Below are positions 37,731-44,612 of a stretch of DNA of 64,000 nucleotides, in pieces. The position numbers were made by a program, and so were the translations under genes. How positions within the stretch are numbered: the first letter of the stretch is position 1; each line of letters begins with the position of its first letter. Source of the stretch: Halobaculum saliterrae (lineage in GTDB: Archaea; Halobacteriota; Halobacteria; Halobacteriales; Haloferacaceae). The notes beneath the pieces are model-generated. The model saw nothing but the letters and a program-made list of their open reading frames with translations, did no database searches and was not told where the DNA came from. The DNA lies in the NCBI RefSeq assembly GCF_009831625.1, contig NZ_WUUS01000003.1:1-64000 (forward strand), read 5' to 3'.

Positions 37731-39005
37731 TCAGGTTCCGTTGGTTGTCCATCCGTTCGTGTTCACTCTCCGGAAGGATACAGACCGGTCGACGACGTCG
37801 TCATAACCCACTGTGAGTTCCCGAAGGAACAGTGAGACGTCCGGATGCCTGTCGTGTGGGTCTCGCTGGAGTGCCTTCAGTATCGGTTCGTCGAGACTGG
37901 ATGGGAGGTCGTCCACGAGTTCGCTCGGCGGCTGGGGTTCGTACTCGAACTTGGCGTGCCCCAACCGATACTCGTCGGTCTCGAACGGGAACGTCCCGGT
38001 CAGGAGCTCGTAAATCACGACTCCCAACTGATACTGGTCGATCTCAGTGGTGGAGCTGTCGAAGCGCTCCCACTCGATGCCCAGGTCCCTCGCGAGGCTG
38101 CGGTCGTCGTGGAGATGCTGCTCAGGTGCCGCATACTTCGGCGTGAAGGTGGTTGAGGACTCATCGGTTTCGACCGTTTGTGACTCTCCCCAATCGCCGA
38201 CTTTCGGGATGTCCCACGCGTCCTCCATCGAGGTGAACAGCACGTTACTCGGCTTTATATCGAGGTGTTGAACTCCTTGTCGGTGGGCACGGTAGACTCC
38301 GTATACGATACAGATACCGGTCCAAAGCGCCTGTTCGATCGACAGTTCGCCGATCCGTTCGGTCAGATCGCCCCCATCCATGTACTCCATCACGATCCAC
38401 GGGTTCCTGACCGAGTCACCCGAGTTGAGGAGGGTGACGACGTGATCCGCGTCAGCAAACCGACGCCACTTCTTTGCCTCGTCGACGATCGGTTGGAGGT
38501 CCTCCCGGTTCCGTGTTGCAGTCAGGTTCGGCCCCTTCAGCACGACCGGATCGTCGATATCGGGATGTTCTGCCTTGTAGACCCTGGTCAATTTGTCTTC
38601 CCGACGGCCCGGGTGCAGCCGTTCGACGACGTATCCGTCCTTCCCCAAGGGGGCATCGAACGTCGGCGGTGACGGAATCGCCGTCGGCTCATTCGTCGAC
38701 CTGGACAGCGAAGCGCCGGCTGCGTCTCCCGCTTCGGTAGCGGTGTCGGGGTCGGCAGACCGGCCGACCTCGTCGTTCGATTCCGGGTGTTGTGATTCGG
38801 CGGAGTTAGCTGACCGGGTGAGCTCAGTCGCAGTAGCGTCCGGCTGTGCGGTTTCCGCTGGTTCAGTGCCCGGTACGTCAGAGACCCGCGTCCCCGCAGT
38901 TGTCGTCGCTGGTTGGTCGGACTGGTCCGAGCCACCCAAGCGGACGACACGGTCGGTGAACTGTTCGCGGATCTCTTCCCAAGTGAGCTCCGTGTCGTCA
39001 CTCAT
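37731..39005 (-). CDS. Ser/Thr protein kinase (Hanks type), cytoplasmic
   Basis: 424 residues. An acidic, Ser/Thr-rich disordered N-terminus (1-115) precedes a kinase domain (about 125-400): beta3 Lys157 in PVVLKGPN, hinge VMEYMDGG, catalytic loop HLDIKPSN (Asp249, Lys251, Asn254), DWG (271-273) instead of DFG, and YAAPEQ activation-segment end. The glycine loop is atypical (RLHPGRREDKLTRVYKA). No membrane helix, so it is a soluble kinase that phosphorylates Ser/Thr on partners. It lies 205 bp downstream of the Mrr nuclease gene in the same direction and may be the last gene of the ESCRT/Vps4-like operon. Confidence 0.9.
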   Translation of the reverse strand: MSDDTELTWEEIREQFTDRVVRLGGSDQSDQPATTTAGTRVSDVPGTEPAETAQPDATATELTRSANSAESQHPESNDEVGRSADPDTATEAGDAAGASLSRSTNEPTAIPSPPTFDAPLGKDGYVVERLHPGRREDKLTRVYKAEHPDIDDPVVLKGPNLTATRNREDLQPIVDEAKKWRRFADADHVVTLLNSGDSVRNPWIVMEYMDGGDLTERIGELSIEQALWTGICIVYGVYRAHRQGVQHLDIKPSNVLFTSMEDAWDIPKVGDWGESQTVETDESSTTFTPKYAAPEQHLHDDRSLARDLGIEWERFDSSTTEIDQYQLGVVIYELLTGTFPFETDEYRLGHAKFEYEPQPPSELVDDLPSSLDEPILKALQRDPHDRHPDVSLFLRELTVGYDDVVDRSVSFRRVNTNGWTTNGT

Positions 39006-39210
39006 GATCGGTCGTTGTAACGAGGATCGTCCGTGACTGTCAATAGTGTATGGGTCCGCTCGCTGGCGTGGGGTGACTGCATAGAGGTGTGAGCCATCCG
39101 CAGCAAGCGAATCGGGGAAACCATCCCGATGTGGGTACCCCGGATGCTAGCTCCGATACTACCACTGAGTGCTCCTACTGAGGACGTCCACTGCGGTGCA
39201 GCCACACGAG

Positions 39211-40209
39211 TCACGCTGACTCGGCCATGAACGGCGGTGCAAGTGACGAAGCGGTGAGCCACGCACACAGTTGCTCTCCATCGACGAGGGTGAGCAGTCC
39301 GATCTGTTCGGCGCTCTCGGTCGCTTGGCGGGTGTAGTTACTGCTGGTGACGACTACCGCACGATCGATATCGAATTCGACCGTGAGTCCGGCCGTCCGC
39401 TGTACAGTCGCGATCCCGACCGTGTTCGACCGCTGATATCGCTTTGCTTGGATAGCGAGACGGGTTCCGGTGTCGGTTCGGGCGATGACGTCGATCCCAC
39501 GGTCGCTTGATCCCCGGGTCGTTATCACAGCGTTCTGGTACTCGCGCCAACAGTCCGCCACCAGCTCCTCAAACGCGATCGGTGGGAACGCAAGCAGATC
39601 GCCGCGTGTCCACTCACGAGTGCGGGCGTCCGTGAGGGACTCACGGAACTGCTGGACCGTCTCGAAGGACCCATCCGAGAGGTGCTCCGTGACGACGGAT
39701 GCGAAGGCCGCTCGGGTGTCGTCCGGGTGTGGGAACGCGTCTGCGAGCCGGACGACCGCTTCACCGTGTCCGATCGCGGTAGCGACCTCAAGCGCTCGAT
39801 GTCCGGCGTTCGTAACGGTCTCCGGATCGAGTCCGTTCCGTGCGGCGTCGTTGATCGCTCGTGTGAGGGTCGTACTGTCGAGTGAGGGATACTGTAGCGT
39901 TGCATCGACCAACACGACCGCTGCCGCCGTGACTGTGGCGTACCGCATGGCCCGCCCGAGCCGGATCGCTCCGGGGCTGTCGTCCGCGAGCGCCGAGTCG
40001 AACTCGTCACTCGCGAGGTCGCACGTCGTCCGCTCGGCTAATTGTCCCAGAACGGACCGGTACCAGTCCGGATCTGTCGGTGGACCCTCGACACACTGGT
40101 CGAGCACACGGGGTACCGCCAACTGATGGGATATCAGCTCCCGGGTGTACACCGACGCGAGCTCCGAAAGGACGTCTCCGACGGACTCCGCAGACGACTC
40201 CTCACTCAT
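39211..40209 (-). CDS. Mrr_cat-type restriction endonuclease-like protein
   Basis: 332 residues. An N-terminal helical domain of unknown family (1-205) is followed by a PD-(D/E)xK nuclease domain of Mrr type: FEELVADCWREY, then RGIDVIART and LAIQAKRYQRSNTVG (Asp...QxK, as usual in Mrr enzymes), and RAVVVTSSNYTRQA. Mrr-like enzymes cut modified or foreign DNA. It overlaps the end of the PP2C gene by 8 bases, so it is translationally coupled to phosphatase, FHA-like and Vps4-like genes. This suggests the nuclease is an output of the phospho-signalling operon. Confidence 0.85.
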   Translation of the reverse strand: MSEESSAESVGDVLSELASVYTRELISHQLAVPRVLDQCVEGPPTDPDWYRSVLGQLAERTTCDLASDEFDSALADDSPGAIRLGRAMRYATVTAAAVVLVDATLQYPSLDSTTLTRAINDAARNGLDPETVTNAGHRALEVATAIGHGEAVVRLADAFPHPDDTRAAFASVVTEHLSDGSFETVQQFRESLTDARTREWTRGDLLAFPPIAFEELVADCWREYQNAVITTRGSSDRGIDVIARTDTGTRLAIQAKRYQRSNTVGIATVQRTAGLTVEFDIDRAVVVTSSNYTRQATESAEQIGLLTLVDGEQLCAWLTASSLAPPFMAESA

Positions 40210-40918
40210 CGCGCACCAGTATCACGCTGATATTGTCCCGGCCACCGGCGGCGTTCGCCGCCGTGACCAACTCCTCACACGCGTCCGTGAGGGAGCCGTT
40301 CTGACGTCCCAGTAGCAGCTGATCGTCGGAAAGCTCGTCTGTCAGGCCGTCCGAACACAGCAACAGGACGCCGTCGTACTCGGTGTCGACGATCTCTGGG
40401 TCGATCTCCTCTGAACCGCCCACAGACTGCTCCAGGACGCTCGAGAGCTGGTGGTCGTCGGCGGCCTCCGGGTCCAACTCGCCGTCCTGCACGAGCTCGT
40501 TTGCGAGGGTCTGGTCGGTCGTCAACTGGGTCGCCTCGGTGGTGATCTCGTAGGCTCGGCTGTCGCCGACGTTCGCCAGTACAGCCGTGTTCGGGGTAAC
40601 AACTCCGCCCACGAGTGTACACCCCATATCGGCCTTCTCAGGGGACTCCACCGCTTTCTCTCTCACAGCGCCGTGTGCGGATTCGACGGCGGCTTCGACG
40701 ACACCGGTCGGGTCGGACTCCCAGTCACTGGTGAGAACGTGGTCCGTAAACGCTTCGCCAGCCGTTTCGCTCGCCGTGGCACCACCGGCGTGTCCACCCA
40801 TGCCGTCAGCAACGAGGACGAGCGCCGCGTCCTCTGCGAGCGACTCACACCGAACCGTGTCTTGATTCTCGTCACGTCGATGACCGACGACGGTTCGGCA
40901 CCGGAACTCGAGTGTCAT
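40202..40918 (-). CDS. PP2C-family protein Ser/Thr phosphatase
   Basis: 238 residues, standard length of the bacterial-type Stp/PrpC enzymes. Conserved metal and catalytic motifs: RRDENQD (14-20), VADGMGGH (37-43), NVGDSRAY, LCSDGLTD and GGRDNISVI. It removes phosphate from Ser/Thr residues phosphorylated by the island's kinases. Its ATG overlaps the stop of the FHA-like gene in an ATGA junction, and its own end overlaps the Mrr gene, placing it in the middle of a tightly coupled operon. Confidence 0.93.
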   Translation of the reverse strand: MTLEFRCRTVVGHRRDENQDTVRCESLAEDAALVLVADGMGGHAGGATASETAGEAFTDHVLTSDWESDPTGVVEAAVESAHGAVREKAVESPEKADMGCTLVGGVVTPNTAVLANVGDSRAYEITTEATQLTTDQTLANELVQDGELDPEAADDHQLSSVLEQSVGGSEEIDPEIVDTEYDGVLLLCSDGLTDELSDDQLLLGRQNGSLTDACEELVTAANAAGGRDNISVILVRDE

Positions 40919-41583
40919 GACTCGAAGGCGTAGACGTTGATGATCCGGTTCGTGAGACGTTCGATGTCGTTTACTCTGCCCTCGCCGAGTTCGTCTCGGA
41001 CCGACTCCAACGAGCGGAGTGACTCGAGTAGCCGTTCCAGTTCATCAACAACTGACTCGTACTGCGCGTTGTCCATCGGGTACCGCTTGAGGACGTCCAG
41101 CAGCGACTGCCCATGCATGATCGTCTCGTGGTCGCTACTCCGTGCAGATATTTCGAGTGTCCTACAGCCGGACTTCACGAGGACCGGCAGTGGAACGTCG
41201 TCGTCGGTTCTCTCCGCCGCCTCAAGCGTGACCAAGAACTCCGTGTGCAGTCCCGGCTCGACGACGCAGTCTCCCCGGAGCTTCGCGCTGTCCCCCTTCT
41301 CGAGGACGTCGGTCGACCGGAGGTAGTTGATCTCGACGTCGTTCGCATTGTCGACGTTTCTGACGAACACCTCGTCGTCCTCCTCGAAGAACTGAACCGG
41401 GGCGCCGTCCGGGCGAAGTCTGGAGACGCCGATATCCGCATATCCCAGATCGACCTCCCCCTGTTCGGTTCGAAGATGGACGTACCACTCCTCGTCGTCG
41501 CGTGCGTAGACGCCGAGACCGGATCCGACCTGGATCGGATCCATCTCCGAGTCTTCCAGCACCGGGGTGACGTATCCATTCAT
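40915..41583 (-). CDS. FHA-like domain protein with C-terminal coiled coil
   Basis: 222 residues from ATG 41583. The first 120 residues have the beta-rich pattern of FHA phosphopeptide-binding domains: QVGSGLGVYARDDEEWYVHL, GVSRLRPDG at the SRxH position and VRNVDNANDVEINY where FHA domains have the N-G-T loop. The match is degenerate (no His in SRxH). A helical C-terminus (about 150-222) contains a heptad-like stretch VVDELERLLESLRSLESV. It starts one base after the stop of the Vps4-like gene and overlaps the PP2C gene by four bases. Likely a phosphothreonine-reading adaptor between kinases and the AAA machine; the FHA call is an inference. Confidence 0.5.
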   Translation of the reverse strand: MNGYVTPVLEDSEMDPIQVGSGLGVYARDDEEWYVHLRTEQGEVDLGYADIGVSRLRPDGAPVQFFEEDDEVFVRNVDNANDVEINYLRSTDVLEKGDSAKLRGDCVVEPGLHTEFLVTLEAAERTDDDVPLPVLVKSGCRTLEISARSSDHETIMHGQSLLDVLKRYPMDNAQYESVVDELERLLESLRSLESVRDELGEGRVNDIERLTNRIINVYAFES

Positions 41584-41584
41584 G

Positions 41585-42709
41585 TTAGTTGTTCCATGCT
41601 TCGAGGCTTGCATCTGTTTCGGCCACGGCGTGTTTCAGATGGCGTTGAGCGATCGGCTGGAAGTCGCCACGTTCGCGAGTGTCCTGTAAGGCATTTCTCG
41701 CGGCCTCATCGACGATGATCGCCAGATCGCTGGGCGTGTATCCGTCGGTGTGTTCGGCGAGGTGGTTTAGATCGACACTGCCTTCGTCCACAGGGCAGTC
41801 CTCGAGATGCTTCGACAGTACTGCCCGGCGGCCGTCCGCCTCCGGCGGTGGGACCTCGATCCGCTTGTCGAATCGTCGCCAGGCGGCGCCGTCGATCTCG
41901 TCGGGGAGGTTGGTCGCCGCGACGAACACGACGTCTGTGTCTCCCAGGCTCGACATCTCGGTCAGGAACTGGGTGATCATCTGGCTCTCGCTCATCGTCT
42001 TCTGCATGCCGCCCGATCGCTCGGTTGCGATCGCGTCGATCTCGTCGAGGAACACCAGACACGGTTGGTTCGCCTTGGCTGCCTCGAATACATCGGCGAC
42101 GTTGTCCGCGGCCTCCCCGACCAGTGAACTGGTCAGGTCGTTCGCCTCGAGCTCGATATAGCTGAACCCCATTGTCCCGGCCAGCGCGCGGGTGATGAAC
42201 GTCTTCCCGGTTCCCGGAGGCCCGTGGAGCAACACGCCGTTGACAGTCCCCAAGCCGTAGCGGTCGTACAGTTCAGGCTCCTCCAGCGGGTCGATGATAC
42301 TCTCGGTGAGCGTGTCCTTGAGGTCCTCCATCCCGCCGACGTCTTCGAAGTCGATGTCCGGCGACTCGACGAGATAGCGGTCCGTATCGATCGTGTCCTC
42401 ATCCGCACCGGAGTCACCGTTCGACCCATCCGAACTTCCGTCCGACCCGGAGTCGGCAGCTGAACGCTCCGCCTTCGCCTCCAGATCATCGGCTGCAGTA
42501 GCCAGGTTCTTCGCCAGTTCCTTCCGCTTTCTGACGAGCTTCTCGGTGCTTTCGAGGTCCGCGAGCTGATCGACGACGTCCGCACACTTCCGGTAGAACC
42601 GGGCGGCCTCCTCGTGTTCTCCGTCTTCTTGCGCGGACTCCGCACGGGAGCGGTACTTGCTGTAGTTCTTTTTCAGGATCTCCTTTCGTGTGCTGTCGCC
42701 GAGTGACAT
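41585..42709 (-). CDS. Vps4-like AAA ATPase with MIT-like N-terminal helical domain
   Basis: 374 residues. N-terminal three-helix segment (about 5-80: YSKYRSRAESAQEDGEHEEA, then FYRKCADVVDQL and later KRKELAKNLATAADDLEAKA) matches the pattern of MIT domains of Vps4/CdvC. An acidic Ser/Gly linker (82-110) leads to a single AAA domain: IDFEDVGGMEDLK, Walker A GPPGTGKT (163-170), pore-loop-like SLVGEA, Walker B CLVFLDEID (217-225), sensor VAATNLPDEID, and Arg-finger region WRRFDKR. A single AAA ring plus MIT is the layout of Vps4 rather than of CDC48. Follows the ESCRT-III-like gene by 174 bp. Predicted to disassemble or remodel filaments of that protein in an ATP-dependent way. Confidence 0.75.
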   Translation of the reverse strand: MSLGDSTRKEILKKNYSKYRSRAESAQEDGEHEEAARFYRKCADVVDQLADLESTEKLVRKRKELAKNLATAADDLEAKAERSAADSGSDGSSDGSNGDSGADEDTIDTDRYLVESPDIDFEDVGGMEDLKDTLTESIIDPLEEPELYDRYGLGTVNGVLLHGPPGTGKTFITRALAGTMGFSYIELEANDLTSSLVGEAADNVADVFEAAKANQPCLVFLDEIDAIATERSGGMQKTMSESQMITQFLTEMSSLGDTDVVFVAATNLPDEIDGAAWRRFDKRIEVPPPEADGRRAVLSKHLEDCPVDEGSVDLNHLAEHTDGYTPSDLAIIVDEAARNALQDTRERGDFQPIAQRHLKHAVAETDASLEAWNN

Positions 42710-42883
42710 TGGTTAGGTGTGTTGTGGTCGCTGTGAGGGAACGCTCCGGGACGACATGACCACACCGAACAGGGGTCGTCCGATCGAACGCAGACGTGTG
42801 GAACCCGCGTTCGTGACTCGGTGGGTCATGGAAGCAACTCGAACGGGTGGTACCCCGTTCGGAACTCTACGCCGGGCTGTCGG

Positions 42884-43555
42884 TCACAGGCTCTCGGGGC
42901 CGATCCCGACGTCGCCGTCCAGCCCCTCGTCGATCGAGGAGCCGAGTCCGACATCCTCCTCGACATCCTCCTCGTCATCGTCCTCGATGTCGACCTGCTC
43001 GCTGTCGATCTCACCGGCGGCGATCTCGCCCATGATCTCCTCCTCCTCGCCACCGCTCATGTCCATGTCAGCACCGATGATGTCGATGTCCAGTGCCTCC
43101 TGCACCTCCAGCATGACATCGGTCTCGATCTCGTACTGGACCATCTCCTCACGGAGGTGCTGCTGGACCTCTCCGTAGTCGACCTCAGTCATGTCGGGAA
43201 GGTTCAAGTTATCCTCGTCTGACATTTCCATCAGCTCGCGGGCACCCTCGATCGTGACGATCGTGGCCATCTGGACACTGTTCTTCTGGAACTTCTGCTG
43301 CTTGACCTGGTACTTCTTCTTCTTCATCCGGGCCCGCTGCGCGTACTGGGGGCGCTCGGCCTCGCTGGCCTTGGCACCCTCCTCCAGCAGCTCGCGGTAC
43401 TCGCGGCGTAGCGAACCCATGTCCTTGTTCAGCTGCTTCCGCTGCTGCTTGAGCCGGATCTTGTCCTCACGGATCTCGTCCTCCGTGTAGACGTCGTCAT
43501 CAAGCAGCGTGTCCGTACTCCCGAACGTCTCCGTGATCCAGTTGCGAAGCTCCAT
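42884..43555 (-). CDS. ESCRT-III/Snf7-like charged helical protein (putative)
   Basis: 223 residues, almost wholly helical with strong charge asymmetry. A basic N-terminal half (about 28-95, with KIRLKQQRKQLNKDM and RARMKKKKYQVKQQKFQKNS) forms a long helical hairpin. A less charged middle follows (MATIVTIEGARELMEM, EVQQHLREEMVQYEIETDVM). The C-terminal third (about 165-223) is very acidic (EDDDEEDVEEDV). Basic hairpin plus acidic autoinhibitory tail is the hallmark of ESCRT-III subunits, and the next gene encodes a Vps4-like ATPase. I see no decisive sequence signature, so homology is inferred from charge, helix order and context; it could be another coiled-coil AAA substrate. Follows the small membrane protein by 4 bp. 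Confidence 0.5.
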   Translation of the reverse strand: MELRNWITETFGSTDTLLDDDVYTEDEIREDKIRLKQQRKQLNKDMGSLRREYRELLEEGAKASEAERPQYAQRARMKKKKYQVKQQKFQKNSVQMATIVTIEGARELMEMSDEDNLNLPDMTEVDYGEVQQHLREEMVQYEIETDVMLEVQEALDIDIIGADMDMSGGEEEEIMGEIAAGEIDSEQVDIEDDDEEDVEEDVGLGSSIDEGLDGDVGIGPESL

Positions 43556-43559
43556 TGTG

Positions 43560-43847
43560 TTAGCTCTCTAAGCTCGGCTTGACCGTCAGCACAGTTGCCG
43601 TCACGCCGACCGCCGCACCGACGGCAGCAGCGATGACCAGCAGTTTCATCTCGGCCACCGTGACCGTGAGCATCTGTTCTCCCAGGGTCGCCTCGGCGTA
43701 GATGACAGCCGCACCGATCGCGATGCCCCCGAACGCACCGAGACCGATGTGACGCTCCATCAGGCTGTACATGGCCAACACGAGCACCCCAGCCACGACG
43801 GCGTTGAGGACGCTAGCGCCGGCCACCCACGCAGTGAACCCGGTCAT
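43560..43847 (-). CDS. Small three-helix membrane protein heading the ESCRT/Vps4-like operon
   Basis: 95 residues from ATG 43847 (MTGFTAWVAG). The in-frame ATG at 43883 overlaps the TATA element and is therefore unlikely. Three hydrophobic helices (about 6-28, 34-50, 62-86) with short loops, and a short polar C-terminus (TVKPSLES). No family recognised. As first gene of the operon, 4 bp before the ESCRT-III-like gene, it is a good candidate for the membrane anchor or recruitment factor of the filament-forming protein. Confidence 0.6.
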   Translation of the reverse strand: MTGFTAWVAGASVLNAVVAGVLVLAMYSLMERHIGLGAFGGIAIGAAVIYAEATLGEQMLTVTVAEMKLLVIAAAVGAAVGVTATVLTVKPSLES

Positions 43848-43880
43848 CAGGTCATCACACCACCACGTGTAGACGGCAAC

Positions 43881-43889
43881 CATATAAAG
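43881..43889 (-). promoter_or_regulatory. TATA element of the ESCRT/Vps4-like operon
   Basis: On the minus strand the sequence reads CTTTATATG. It is about 35-40 nt upstream of ATG 43847, giving a short leader of about 10 nt, and it overlaps the alternative ATG at 43883, which decides the start. Confidence 0.5.
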
Positions 43890-43917
43890 CTATCGGCTAT
43901 TAGGGGTTTCACACTAA

Positions 43918-43932
43918 TCTCCATATTGGAGA
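43918..43932. promoter_or_regulatory. Inverted repeat in the divergent promoter region (candidate operator)
   Basis: TCTCCA-TAT-TGGAGA is a perfect 6-bp inverted repeat with a 3-bp spacer, about 35 bp upstream of the leftward TATA element within the 228-bp divergon between the ESCRT/Vps4-like operon and the coiled-coil gene pair. A dimeric regulator could bind it. Confidence 0.35.
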
Positions 43933-44075
43933 CTACTATCTCAGTCCGCGCCTGAATTCCTCCATCGTGGAAACAACTATGTGTAGTGGGAATGTAGTGT
44001 GAGGTATGGCTCGATGTCCGCACTCCGCACCCGACGGACGTCAGCCACGGAATCGGCAATCTCCACACCGTTGTT

Positions 44076-44612
44076 ATGTCTGAGAACCCATCACCTGCTG
44101 AAGAATACGAACACCTGTTCGTCGTCGACTACGAGGACGACACCGAGCGCAAGCGGATCGAGTATCTGTTCAACAACTGGGACGGCGGAGAGATCTCGCG
44201 CCCGGAGGGGATCATCCGAGTGATGAGCGATGTCGACCACGACGCACTGTACGAACAGTTAGTGACGAAAGTCCCGGAAGAACAGGTCTCTTCGTACGAA
44301 CTCGCCCGGTCCGAGCCGTCGGTCGACAAACAGACCGAACGGATCGAGCGAACCATCAACGCACCTGTGGACACCGTCGAGTCGTTCCTCAAGTACGTTT
44401 TCTCTAAACGGAAGGCGGTCGTCCAGTCACCTGACCGAAACGAATACGAGGTTGTCACGAAGAAAGGACGTGCAGACGTGCGGTACACAGTCTCAGCGGA
44501 GAACGGTACTACTACTACCCGGATCGTCATCGAAGGGTACGAGCCGACACTGTCGTTCCTGAGCGAGTTCTTCGAGGAAGAACTCGACGAGTTCTCAGCA
44601 AGCCAACAATGA
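44076..44612 (+). CDS. Hypothetical protein coupled to coiled-coil gene
   Basis: 178 residues, acidic, no membrane segment. N-terminal half alternates helix and strand (KRIEYLFNNWDGG, IIRVMSDVDHDALYEQL). The C-terminal half (about 90-165) has a helix-strand order loosely like a START/SRPBCC fold (RTINAPVDTVESFLKYVF, then antiparallel strands VRYTVSAENG and TRIVIEGYEP). I do not recognise a family. It is first gene of the rightward arm of the divergon opposite the ESCRT/Vps4-like operon, and its stop overlaps the next start in ATGA. Confidence 0.6.
   Translation: MSENPSPAEEYEHLFVVDYEDDTERKRIEYLFNNWDGGEISRPEGIIRVMSDVDHDALYEQLVTKVPEEQVSSYELARSEPSVDKQTERIERTINAPVDTVESFLKYVFSKRKAVVQSPDRNEYEVVTKKGRADVRYTVSAENGTTTTRIVIEGYEPTLSFLSEFFEEELDEFSASQQ

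Noticed and set aside
43848-43883. Upstream ATG (43883) for the small membrane protein
   Set aside because: It overlaps the TATA element; the ATG at 43847 has correct spacing and directly precedes the hydrophobic segment.
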